This document shows positions 16,025 through 23,771 of a stretch of 26,856 bases of DNA, piece by piece. The stretch lies in the NCBI GenBank assembly GCA_910576785.1, contig CAJTJG010000028.1:1-26856 (forward strand), read 5' to 3'. Under the pieces are notes generated by a model that was given only the letters and a program-made list of their open reading frames with translations, made no database searches and was not told the origin of the DNA. The stretch comes from an uncultured Duncaniella sp. Its GTDB lineage: Bacteria; Bacteroidota; Bacteroidia; Bacteroidales; Muribaculaceae. Every line of letters begins with the position of its first letter. The first letter of the stretch is position 1. Both the position numbers and the translations under genes were made by a program.

Positions 16025-16143
16025 ATAGAAAGATACAAAAAGACAAAGAAAGGACAAAAGGGACAAAAGTAATTAATTATTATACAGATAATTAATTACT
16101 TTTGTCCCTTTTGTCCTTTCTTTGTCTTTTTGTATCCTTCTAT
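16025..16143. terminator. Very long hairpin after glmS, likely bidirectional terminator
   Basis: Bases 16025-16080 pair with 16088-16143 over 56 positions with a single A-C mismatch (16031/16137) and a 7-nt loop. The left arm is purine-rich with repeated GACAAA/GGACAAAA units, the right arm T-rich. It lies 20 bases beyond the glmS stop and at the 3' end of the converging small gene, and so could end both transcripts. It is far longer than needed for an intrinsic terminator. Confidence 0.8.
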
Positions 16144-16356
16144 ATTTTGACACACCGCCATCCTCAGTAGCAGTGTGGAGGGTTTGTGCCGGTTCGTCAA
16201 CGGGTTGCTCCACGGGCTCATTGACCTCGGCCTCTTTGGCCTTGCGGCGTGCGGCGGCACGTTCCCGGGCTTCGCGAGAGCGGCGTATGGCGGTGTCCTC
16301 ACACCAATCATGGCCTTTTCCTTGATCCTTTCATAAGCACGCTTTGACAGCGGCAT
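16073..16356 (-). pseudogene. Small basic protein gene, apparently frameshifted
   Basis: From ATG at 16356 the frame reads MPLSKRAYERIKEK, then becomes Pro-rich and unprotein-like. Moving to the -1 frame near 16315 gives GHDWCEDTAIRRSREARERA, then ARRKAKEAEVNEPVEQ, a convincing charged coding pattern. One extra G in the GG of GAAAAGGCC would fuse both parts into a protein of about 94 residues ending at 16073. The last 20 or so codons run through the long hairpin. A TAACTTTG box stands upstream at 16398-16391. Possible explanations are a real disabling mutation, a sequencing or assembly error, or recoding; no classical slippery heptamer is visible. An in-frame five-codon ORF with a TAG stop precedes the ATG (16377-16360). 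I do not recognise the family. Confidence 0.6.
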
Positions 16357-16390
16357 GTCCTATTTAGCTTTCTTCATACGTTTTTTTCTG

Positions 16391-16398
16391 CAAAGTTA
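16391..16398 (-). promoter_or_regulatory. Candidate -7 element for the small frameshifted gene
   Basis: Minus-strand TAACTTTG, 34 bases before the ATG at 16356. No good -33 TTTG is found at the usual distance, so this is weaker than the other promoters in the window. Confidence 0.45.
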
Positions 16399-16489
16399 AC
16401 ATCACTTTCACCCCGTCGGGATGCGATAATGTCGCTGAGCAGAATGTCGTTTTTTGGACAGTGCCGTAGGATATTCGGTGGAATTGTTG

Positions 16490-16497
16490 TAATTTTG
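16490..16497 (+). promoter_or_regulatory. Candidate -7 element of rsmA-mgtE, near-leaderless
   Basis: TAATTTTG lies five bases before the rsmA ATG (16503), the same geometry as at lptE. The -33 region at 20 nt is not recognisable. Transcription should begin at or next to the start codon. Confidence 0.6.
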
Positions 16498-16502
16498 TCC
16501 TG

Positions 16503-17327
16503 ATGAAAAGCAAGAAAACGGCATCAGAGATGCGCCCGTCACGTTCGGGTGCGGTAAAACCCAAGAAGGCCCTCGGGCAGCATTTTCTCACTGATGAGGA
16601 TGTGGCGGCGCGAATAGCGGCGACGCTTGACGTGTGTCCGTCGCTCCCCGTGCTCGAGGTAGGTCCCGGCATGGGGGTGCTCACAAAGTATCTGATATCG
16701 GCAGGCAGGGATGTGAAGGTGGCAGAGATCGATGGCGAGAGCATCGAGTATCTCCGTTACAATTATCCCGAACTGGCCGGGCGGATACTCGACGCCGATT
16801 TTCTAAAGCTTGACCTCAACGGTATCTTTCCGTCGGCTCCGGAGATAGCGGTGATAGGCAACTATCCCTACAATATATCATCGCAGATATTCTTCCATGT
16901 ACTTGACTACCGCGATCGTGTGACCGTATGCTCCGGAATGCTCCAGAAAGAGGTGGCCGAGCGTCTTGCCGCACCTCCGGGCACCAAAGCCCGCGGAATA
17001 CTTAGTGTGCTTCTGCAGGCATGGTACGATGTGGAGTATCTGTTCACGGTTGACGAGCATGTGTTCAATCCGCCGCCAAAGGTAAAGAGCGGTGTCATCA
17101 TCATGAAGCGCAATGCCGTGACCTCGCTCGGATGTGACGAGAGGCTTTTCAAGACTGTGGTGAAGACCGCGTTCGGACAGCGGCGCAAGACCCTCCGCAA
17201 CTCACTGCGCGGACTCTTCCCGCCCGATATGCCGGTTCCCGATTCGCCACTCATGGCCATGCGCCCCGAACAGCTCTCGGTGGAGCAGTTCATTGAATTG
17301 ACCCTCATGCTCAAACCTCAGGCCTGA
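16503..17327 (+). CDS. rsmA: 16S rRNA dimethyladenosine transferase RsmA/KsgA
   Basis: A 274-aa SAM-dependent methyltransferase that dimethylates two adjacent adenosines near the 3' end of 16S rRNA during small-subunit assembly. The conserved K-A-L-G-Q-H-F-L-T segment is at residues 22-30, the SAM-binding EVGPGMGVLT at 52-61, the acidic AEID near 74-77 and the catalytic NYPY at 120-123. A lysine-rich N-terminal extension of about 20 residues precedes the core. Its stop overlaps the mgtE start by one base (TGATG), so mgtE translation is probably coupled. Confidence 0.97.
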   Translation: MKSKKTASEMRPSRSGAVKPKKALGQHFLTDEDVAARIAATLDVCPSLPVLEVGPGMGVLTKYLISAGRDVKVAEIDGESIEYLRYNYPELAGRILDADFLKLDLNGIFPSAPEIAVIGNYPYNISSQIFFHVLDYRDRVTVCSGMLQKEVAERLAAPPGTKARGILSVLLQAWYDVEYLFTVDEHVFNPPPKVKSGVIIMKRNAVTSLGCDERLFKTVVKTAFGQRRKTLRNSLRGLFPPDMPVPDSPLMAMRPEQLSVEQFIELTLMLKPQA

Positions 17328-18691
17328 TGAAAGAGTTTACACCCGAATATCTGGATCATCTCCGCAAGATCATCGGGGATCATGCCGACAATGCCGCCCG
17401 CGAGGAGATAGCCGATCTCCATCCGGCCGACATCGCCGAGCTGTATCAGGATCTCGACATCGAGGAGGCGGAGTATCTCTTCCGGCTTCTCGACGAAGAG
17501 GCTCAGGCCGATGTGCTCATGGAGCTTGACGAGGATGACCGCGCGCGTCTGCTCTCCAAGATGGATGCCGAGGATATCGCCAAGCAGATAGAGCACCTCG
17601 ATACCGACGATGCCGTTGATATAATCCAGGAGCTCGATGAGGAGGAACGCGACAAGATCCTCTCCCATATCGACGATGTGGAGCAGGCCGGCGATATCAT
17701 TGACCTGCTTAAATATGACGAGGACACGGCCGGTGGTCTCATGGGCACCGAGATGATTGTGGTCAACGAGAACTGGTCAATGCCCGAGTGCATCAAGCAG
17801 ATGCGTATGCAGGCCGAGGATATGGATGAGGTTTATTATGTGTACGTAGTGGACAATGAGGACCGTCTGCGCGGCACTCTTCCGCTCAAGAAGCTTATCA
17901 CACACCCGTCTGTGTCGAAGATCAAGCATGTCATGGAGAGCGATCCCGTGTCTGTGAGGGCCGAGACCCCGATCGATGAAGTGGCGCTCGACTTTGAAAA
18001 GTATGACCTCGTGGCCATGCCCGTGGTCGACTCCATAGGACGTCTGCTCGGTCGAATCACCGTCGACGATGTGATGGATAAGGTGCGCGACTCGTCCGAG
18101 CGTGACTATCAGCTCGCATCCGGTCTGTCGGGCGATGTGGAGAGCGACGACAAACTCTTCGCCCAGACCAAGGCACGCCTGCCGTGGCTTCTGATAGGCA
18201 TGATAGGCGGTCTGTGCAATTCATTCATTCTCGGCAAGTTTGAAGGTGGATTTGTAGTCGATCCGGCACTCGCGCTATTTATACCCCTGATCGGTGGTAC
18301 GGGTGGAAATGTCGGTACACAGTCATCGGCCATCGTGGTGCAGGGCCTTGCCAATGGCTCGCTTGACATTTCCAAGTCTGCCAGGCAGCTCATCAAGGAG
18401 CTTGGCGTGGGTCTGCTCAACGGCTCGATCATAGCGCTGCTGGTGTTTCTCTACAACTTCTTCACCATCGGCGATGGACATCAGGTCACGACGTTCGCTG
18501 TGAGCATATCGCTCTTCTGTGTGGTGATGTTTGCATCCGTTTTCGGCACCTTTGTCCCGCTGACGCTCGAGAAGCTCAAGATAGACCCGGCACTCGCCAC
18601 AGGCCCGTTCATCTCCATCACCAACGATATCATAGGCATGCTCATCTATATGGGCATATCCACCTGGCTCATAGTATCCTTTGCCCACTAA
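17327..18691 (+). CDS. mgtE: MgtE family magnesium transporter
   Basis: A 454-aa Mg2+ channel. The very acidic N-terminal domain (about 1-130) and the paired CBS domains (about 135-255) form the cytosolic Mg2+ sensor that closes the pore when Mg2+ is plentiful. Five hydrophobic segments follow from about 285 to the end, including the conserved GGTGGNVGTQSS loop and the DPALATGPF...D pore region near the C-terminus. No M-box riboswitch can exist in front, since the gene overlaps rsmA by one base; control is presumably at the protein level. The stop overlaps the converging DUF2851 stop by four bases (CTAA). Confidence 0.96.
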   Translation: MKEFTPEYLDHLRKIIGDHADNAAREEIADLHPADIAELYQDLDIEEAEYLFRLLDEEAQADVLMELDEDDRARLLSKMDAEDIAKQIEHLDTDDAVDIIQELDEEERDKILSHIDDVEQAGDIIDLLKYDEDTAGGLMGTEMIVVNENWSMPECIKQMRMQAEDMDEVYYVYVVDNEDRLRGTLPLKKLITHPSVSKIKHVMESDPVSVRAETPIDEVALDFEKYDLVAMPVVDSIGRLLGRITVDDVMDKVRDSSERDYQLASGLSGDVESDDKLFAQTKARLPWLLIGMIGGLCNSFILGKFEGGFVVDPALALFIPLIGGTGGNVGTQSSAIVVQGLANGSLDISKSARQLIKELGVGLLNGSIIALLVFLYNFFTIGDGHQVTTFAVSISLFCVVMFASVFGTFVPLTLEKLKIDPALATGPFISITNDIIGMLIYMGISTWLIVSFAH

Positions 18692-19974
18692 GGGCGGCGC
18701 AGGGCCTTCGCGGCCAGCAACCTGTGGCCCAGACGGCAGTACAGGCACCGGCGGCATTCGCAGTAGGCGCGGCGCAACTGTATGAGCGCTTGTGATGTGA
18801 AGGCGTCCCGGCATGTCAGCCCGGCTTGTGTGAACATGCTCACCACAGAATTGCTCTCGGCAGGGAGCTCATGGAGCCAGCCGAACCCTTTTTCTATATA
18901 TTCATCGTCATTGTGGGCCATGCCGTAGGCTATGAAGAGCGGTACGGCCACATTTATTGTCATCACCGAGGCCGAGGCTTTGCTCATGGACTCGGCCGGA
19001 CGTCCCGACGGCTCATCGCCAAACGTCATGCGGTCGGCCCAATACCCTTTGAGCGGTCGCCTGAAGTATTCCACCGCCTCTGCCGGCGATTCCATGTCCA
19101 GTAGTCTCCGCACCATCCTGAAGTCATCGGCCACGGTCTGTGCCAGCATGGCCACACGGCGGTAAGGGAGATTCTGCGGGCGCATTCGTCCGGTCTTCCA
19201 CCCCAGTCCCTGCGGGGCATGGAGTGAGAATTTATGTGACAGGAATGCATACTCGCGTCTCATGTGTTCCACATATCTGTCGGCCGGGGCTGTGTCCAGA
19301 AATCCGGCCTGTCCGAGAAACAAGGCTTCCATGGCAGTGAGCGAATCGGAGTGCTTACGCAGGAACTGCAGGGGGAGCGAACGTGCCAGACGTTCCATCG
19401 GCTCCGCGTTCTTGCCGAAGCCAAGGGCACGCGCCAGAGTGATGTAGAGGGCTTGTTCCCAGTCGCCCGCCAGAGTATGGAGCGTCTCCGTGAGTCTCTC
19501 GGCCTTGGCGTAGGCACGTTCGTAGGCAAGCGAGGCTATCCAGTCGACCACATGGAGCGGTGACATCGAAGGGATATGTGATGCGCATGGAAGATCTATG
19601 TCGGCACGGTCAACGAGCGAGCTGTAACTCTCGTGAAATCCCGGCGCGCACTGCATCACCATCTGTGGTATCACTTCGCCGTTTGACCGGGTGATCATCG
19701 TGTCATCGCGGTCCACCACGTGGAGCACCACCGATCCGTAGGCCGGATTCCCGTCATGGCGATGGCGGTGCCAGTCGGACGCACGCACATGTATCTCCAC
19801 ATCGCCGGCCCAGAGTTTGTCGCCGATACGAATCTTGGCATTGAAAAAATCAGGACCCGAGTCGGTGTTGAGCCGTCCCGGGTCGATGATTGATACCGGA
19901 AGGCCGTCCACAGTGGTGAGATCGGTCTGCAGAAGCAGCCGATGCTGCCACACGTACTGCATCAGGCGTTCCAT
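18688..19974 (-). CDS. DUF2851 family protein
   Basis: A 428-aa soluble protein that I recognise as DUF2851, a Bacteroidetes/Chlorobi family of unknown function. The N-terminus shows the family pattern GLPVSIIDPGRLNTDSGPDF and GDVEIHVRASDWHRHRHD, giving a nuclease-like impression (conserved D, E and H residues), though no catalysis is proven. The C-terminus has a Cys cluster (Y-C-E-C-R-R-C-L-Y-C, about 407-416) that might hold a metal. It is the last gene of the pfkB-TPR-ribH operon, 15 bases after ribH, and meets mgtE tail to tail with a four-base overlap. Confidence 0.85.
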   Translation of the reverse strand: MERLMQYVWQHRLLLQTDLTTVDGLPVSIIDPGRLNTDSGPDFFNAKIRIGDKLWAGDVEIHVRASDWHRHRHDGNPAYGSVVLHVVDRDDTMITRSNGEVIPQMVMQCAPGFHESYSSLVDRADIDLPCASHIPSMSPLHVVDWIASLAYERAYAKAERLTETLHTLAGDWEQALYITLARALGFGKNAEPMERLARSLPLQFLRKHSDSLTAMEALFLGQAGFLDTAPADRYVEHMRREYAFLSHKFSLHAPQGLGWKTGRMRPQNLPYRRVAMLAQTVADDFRMVRRLLDMESPAEAVEYFRRPLKGYWADRMTFGDEPSGRPAESMSKASASVMTINVAVPLFIAYGMAHNDDEYIEKGFGWLHELPAESNSVVSMFTQAGLTCRDAFTSQALIQLRRAYCECRRCLYCRLGHRLLAAKALRRP

Positions 19975-19989
19975 GGTGGTGGACTGTTG

Positions 19990-20469
19990 TCAGATCTCGT
20001 CGACGGCGCGGTTGAACGCCACCATCTTAAGAGCCGTTTCGGCGGCCTCGGATCCCTTGTTGCCGAGTGCTCCACCGGCACGGTCGAGAGCCTGCTGCTC
20101 CTCAAGCACGGTGAGCACGCCGAATATCACCGGAATATCGCAGTCGGCGTTGAGAGAGGTGACACCCTGGGTCACGCTCGAGCATACGTAGTCGAAGTGG
20201 GGAGTGTCGCCCTTGATGACGCATCCGAGCACGATGACGGCGTCGAATGCTCCGGTCTCGATAAGCTTGGAAGCGGCAAATGTTAGCTCGACGGCTCCGG
20301 GCACGTCGAATACCTTTATCTCATCGTCGCCGAGACCGGCTTTGCGCAGTGTTTCCACAGCGCCCATGGCCAGTCGGGAGGTGATGTGGCCGTTCCATTC
20401 GGCCACCGCTATAGCTATGTTTGCCTCCTTTACTTCGGGCACGGGGGAGGCGGGTACGTGTTGTGACAT
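19990..20469 (-). CDS. ribH: 6,7-dimethyl-8-ribityllumazine synthase
   Basis: A 159-aa lumazine synthase, the penultimate step of riboflavin synthesis. The substrate-binding EWN (24-26), the VPGAVEL loop near 56-62, the GCVIKGDTPHFDYV segment with catalytic His91, and the C-terminal EQQALDRAGG...NKGSEAA all match the family. No other rib gene and no FMN riboswitch lie nearby; expression should come from the operon promoter in front of the PfkB-like gene. The length is normal for the icosahedral or pentameric enzyme. Confidence 0.96.
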   Translation of the reverse strand: MSQHVPASPVPEVKEANIAIAVAEWNGHITSRLAMGAVETLRKAGLGDDEIKVFDVPGAVELTFAASKLIETGAFDAVIVLGCVIKGDTPHFDYVCSSVTQGVTSLNADCDIPVIFGVLTVLEEQQALDRAGGALGNKGSEAAETALKMVAFNRAVDEI

Positions 20470-20486
20470 ATATATGTGATGATGGA

Positions 20487-21506
20487 TTATTTCGGGAAAA
20501 ACTTATGCCATAGGCTCAGGATGTCGAGCGAGCGGCTCTTGGCGTTGAACAGTATGTCGACTATGCGCCGGTGCTCATCGGAGGCGTTGATCTTGGTGGC
20601 CTTGTGGAGCATGGTATTGAGCAGATGCACACCTTTGTCGCGCATGGCGGCTACCGATATCATGGACTCGCCGAGGGCTATCGACAGCCGGAGCTGACGC
20701 AGCGTGAAGTCGGTCTCTACCTTTGTGAGGTACTTCATGGCGCGAGTGTAGTACTGCACGGCCTCGCGGTGGCGTCCCATCCGGGCAAGGGTGTCGCCCT
20801 CGTTGGTGAGGCTTTCGGCCAGGCGTGCGGCCGCTTCCTCGGCGCCGGAGTTGACCATCATGAGATATGATGATGTGGCGGCCTGATAGTGTGCCAGAAG
20901 CTCGGCCTGCTTCACACGGTTGCGGTAGACGGCCGTGGCGCCGTTGAGTGCCATGACGTGGGGGGCGGCATAGCGGGCGGCATCGGTTTTGGCGAGGCGC
21001 TCGAATATCTTGATGGACTTCTCTATCTCACGCTCGGCCTGCTTGTACTCGCCGCGCTCGCTGTGCAGATGGGCCACATCATAGAGCAATGCACCAAGCA
21101 CCTGCAGAAACGGTGGATCCTTGCGACGTGGTTGTTGGGCCAGCAGGTTGAGGGCCCTGGCGGCTGTGACAGCAGCACCGTCGGTGTCGCCACGCTCTAT
21201 TAGCAGAGCGGTGAGCACCTGCATCACGGCTGCGTGTACGCTCAGAGTATTGTCGGTTTCCTGCTCGGTGATCTCGTCGATCTTTGACGAGAGTTCGGTG
21301 AAGGCGGTCACGGCCTTGTCAAGCTCGCCTTTCTCCATACTCTCGGCAGCGAGGGTGCGCATGTGGTCGTATGAGATGTCAAACGGGCTCTCCTCAAGAG
21401 CCTTGATGATCTCAATGCCGCCGCGCGACTTCTTGATGCGCGAGCGAAGCGGACCCACATCGGTGGTGGGCGGCATGAATACCGGTTCGAGGCTTATTGA
21501 CTTCAT
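20487..21506 (-). CDS. Soluble tetratricopeptide-repeat protein
   Basis: A 339-aa all-helical protein with no signal peptide or membrane span. Helical TPR-like units are seen around 45-75 (ESMEKGELDKAVTAFTEL), 135-170 (HSERGEYKQAEREIEKSIKI) and 235-260 (RMGRHREAVQYYTRAMKYL). Such proteins usually act as docking scaffolds. The partner is unknown; its neighbours are a PfkB-like protein (4-base gap) and ribH (17-base gap). I know no named family for it. Confidence 0.75.
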   Translation of the reverse strand: MKSISLEPVFMPPTTDVGPLRSRIKKSRGGIEIIKALEESPFDISYDHMRTLAAESMEKGELDKAVTAFTELSSKIDEITEQETDNTLSVHAAVMQVLTALLIERGDTDGAAVTAARALNLLAQQPRRKDPPFLQVLGALLYDVAHLHSERGEYKQAEREIEKSIKIFERLAKTDAARYAAPHVMALNGATAVYRNRVKQAELLAHYQAATSSYLMMVNSGAEEAAARLAESLTNEGDTLARMGRHREAVQYYTRAMKYLTKVETDFTLRQLRLSIALGESMISVAAMRDKGVHLLNTMLHKATKINASDEHRRIVDILFNAKSRSLDILSLWHKFFPK

Positions 21507-21510
21507 GATC

Positions 21511-22362
21511 TCAGATACCTGCTGCTAATTCACTATGGGCTGTCTCGTTGGCTTTAGCCATGATGTCGTCGGGATCGGTCATCCCTTCGGCGAGCGCACG
21601 GGCCACTCCGGCCACGGCGCCGGCGGTCCAGTGTGCCTCGTCCAAGTCAGTGGGATGGCACTTGAGGGTCCACGATTCATTACCGTCGAAGAAATGCATG
21701 GTCAGGGCATCGCGGTCCATCACCATGCAGCGCTTGCAGTAGAATAATATATGGTCGCGGAAGGCTGCGGCGGTCTCCTCGCCTGGAAACAGGGCGTCAA
21801 GATCATGACGGGTGAGCAGCACGAGGTCGGCCACTTCGAGATTGTCGAATATCTCGGGCATGACCCGAGTGATGCGTGGCACACGTTTGATGTCGAAATA
21901 AGGCATCGACACCACGGTAGCTTTGCGGGCCGAGGAGTGCTTGAGCAGGTCGATGATCTGCTGGTGGTTGCGCTTGTCAAGAGCCATGTATGAACCGAAT
22001 ATCACCACATCACCCTCGTTGACGCGGGGCCATACGGGATTGACCGGCTCGGACGGGAAGGCGCTGTGTATCACCGTGCCTTTTTCGTCGGGTGATGAGG
22101 CTGCCGATATCCTTACGGGGCTTGCGCCTTCGGTGAAGCGGTCCACCGATCTGGTGTCCACCCCGTTTTTGTCGAGATAGCCCACGATATGGTCTCCTAC
22201 AGCATCGGCCGAGGCCTCGCCTACGAAGAGTGTCTCCACTCCCATCATGCCGTCGAGCACGGCGGCCGAGACTATGCGGTCGCCTACACGGGTTGACGCG
22301 CTACCGTCATGGCTCAGCTCCACATTGAGCGCGAGCTCGCCTATATAGATAACTTTATTCAT
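21511..22362 (-). CDS. PfkB/ribokinase-like protein with degenerate active site
   Basis: A 283-aa protein resembling the ribokinase fold: N-terminal VIYIGELALNVEL, the G-D-R-I-V-S-A-A-V-L segment, and central strands ending in VLLTRHDLDALFPGE. The C-terminal signature D-T-T-G-A-G-D that supplies the catalytic Asp and anion hole is replaced by D-E-A-H-W-T-A-G-A-V-A-G near 241-252. The protein may therefore be catalytically dead or strongly altered. ATG at 22362 is preferred; one at 22380 would add six residues (MKCQNV). It heads the operon with the TPR gene, ribH and DUF2851. Confidence 0.75.
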   Translation of the reverse strand: MNKVIYIGELALNVELSHDGSASTRVGDRIVSAAVLDGMMGVETLFVGEASADAVGDHIVGYLDKNGVDTRSVDRFTEGASPVRISAASSPDEKGTVIHSAFPSEPVNPVWPRVNEGDVVIFGSYMALDKRNHQQIIDLLKHSSARKATVVSMPYFDIKRVPRITRVMPEIFDNLEVADLVLLTRHDLDALFPGEETAAAFRDHILFYCKRCMVMDRDALTMHFFDGNESWTLKCHPTDLDEAHWTAGAVAGVARALAEGMTDPDDIMAKANETAHSELAAGI

Positions 22363-22402
22363 AACATTTTGGCATTTCATATGTAAACGCCTGAACCACG
22401 CG

Positions 22403-22434
22403 TAAAGTTAATGTTTTGAAAGCTAAGAAACAAA
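22403..22434 (-). promoter_or_regulatory. Promoter of the PfkB-like/TPR/ribH/DUF2851 operon
   Basis: Minus-strand TTTG (22434-22431), exactly 20 nt, then TAACTTTA (22410-22403), one base off consensus. It gives a leader of roughly 35 nt to the ATG at 22362. Confidence 0.7.
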
Positions 22435-22444
22435 TTTTTGAATG

Positions 22445-22475
22445 CTGAAATTCCGGATGTTCATCCGAATGTCAG
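22445..22475 (-). terminator. Hairpin downstream of the U32 gene
   Basis: Imperfect stem: CTGA/TCAG at the base, a two-base internal loop, then TTCGGAT/ATCCGGAA around GAAC. It lies 16 bases past the stop of the U32 gene (22492) and just before the promoter of the next operon. No T-tract directly follows, so termination strength is uncertain. Confidence 0.45.
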
Positions 22476-22491
22476 AACCTCCCATTCATGA

Positions 22492-23733
22492 TCATTCCAC
22501 TTTCTCCCAGAGGTACATCTTGTCGGATGGCCGTATCTTGCGTGGCACCTTTAGAGAGAAGGCCTGTCCCTTGGTCACCACGTCCACCGGATCGTATTCC
22601 AGACGGAGTTCGTCGACCGTCATGATGATGGCTCCGGTGTCAGGGCCGGTGATTACCACCTCGTCGCCCGGATGCAGCTCTCCGGCCTCCATCATGAATT
22701 CGCCCACACCGAGCCGCGGGTAGTGGCGCACGCCTTTGGCTATGTAGCGTTTCACCCTTGTGGCCGACGATCCGTATTTGGCCGACCACTCCCCGAGGCG
22801 CTGCCCCATGTAGTAGCCGTCCCAGAATCCGCGGTTGAACACACGCGCCAGCGATGCATCCCAAGCGGCTATCTTCTCCTCGTCATATGTGCCGGCGCAG
22901 ATGGCTTCGATGGCCTGTGAATATGCCTCGACGGTGAGTTTCACATACTCCGGGCCGCGGGCGCGTCCCTCGATCTTGAACACCCTCACTCCGGCGTCTA
23001 TCATCTTGTTGAGGAAGTGGATGGTCTTCAGGTCCTTGGGCGACATGATGTACTTGTTGTCCACTTCGAGTTCGGCGCCTGTCTCGCGGTCGGTGACGGT
23101 GTAGCTGCGGCGGCATATCTGGGTGCATGCCCCGCGGTTGGCGCTCGAGTTCATCTCGTGGAGGCTCAGGTAGCACTTGCCCGACACGGCCATGCACAGG
23201 GCGCCGTGGCAGAACATCTCGAGCCTCACCGGCTCACCCTTGGGGCCGCGTATATCGTCGGCGGTGATGGCGTCGCTGATGGTTTTCACCTGGTCGAGGT
23301 TAAGCTCGCGGGCCAGCACCATCACGTCGGCCCACTGCGAGTAGAACCTCACCGCCTCGGTGTTGCTCACGTTCACCTGGGTGGATATGTGCACCTCCAC
23401 GCCCTGCGATCGGGCATAGGATATGGCGGCCATGTCGCTGGCTATGATGGCTGTGAGCCCATTGTCGCGGGCGGCATCGATCACCTGACGGCATTTCTCC
23501 ATCTCTCCGTCATAGATGATGGTGTTGACTGTGAGGTAGGTCTTAACACCTGCCCCGTGGCATATTTCGGCTATACGGTGCAGGTCGTCGAGTGTGAAGT
23601 TGACCGACGAGCGCGAACGCATGTTGAGCCCTTCCACTCCGAAATATATGGCATCGGCTCCGGCCTCGATGGCAGCATGGAGCGACTCGTAGCTCCCCAC
23701 GGGAGCCATTATCTCGAAATCTGATCTCTTCAT
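22492..23733 (-). CDS. U32 family peptidase-like protein (TrhP/YegQ type)
   Basis: A 413-aa protein of family U32. It opens with the typical MAPVGSYESLHAAIEAGADA (9-28) and Y-F-G-V of a TIM-barrel-like domain. The conserved EMFCHGALCMAVSGKCYLS (172-190) and NRGACTQICR (199-208) supply four cysteines at 175, 187, 203 and 207, plus Cys180, a likely Fe-S cluster site. Relatives in E. coli (TrhP) hydroxylate tRNA uridine 34, others act on ubiquinone or 23S rRNA; peptidase activity is doubtful. Which substrate applies here cannot be told. It is the last gene of the GlmU-like operon, 38 bases after the aminotransferase. Confidence 0.9.
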   Translation of the reverse strand: MKRSDFEIMAPVGSYESLHAAIEAGADAIYFGVEGLNMRSRSSVNFTLDDLHRIAEICHGAGVKTYLTVNTIIYDGEMEKCRQVIDAARDNGLTAIIASDMAAISYARSQGVEVHISTQVNVSNTEAVRFYSQWADVMVLARELNLDQVKTISDAITADDIRGPKGEPVRLEMFCHGALCMAVSGKCYLSLHEMNSSANRGACTQICRRSYTVTDRETGAELEVDNKYIMSPKDLKTIHFLNKMIDAGVRVFKIEGRARGPEYVKLTVEAYSQAIEAICAGTYDEEKIAAWDASLARVFNRGFWDGYYMGQRLGEWSAKYGSSATRVKRYIAKGVRHYPRLGVGEFMMEAGELHPGDEVVITGPDTGAIIMTVDELRLEYDPVDVVTKGQAFSLKVPRKIRPSDKMYLWEKVE

Positions 23734-23771
23734 CTGATCCGTGTTGCGTTCATAGCATGTATGGATGATTA

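Noticed and set aside
17300..17330. Mg2+ riboswitch before mgtE
   Set aside because: mgtE starts on the last base of the rsmA stop codon, leaving no leader.
20470..20486. FMN riboswitch before ribH
   Set aside because: Only 17 bases separate ribH from the preceding gene; there is no room for one.
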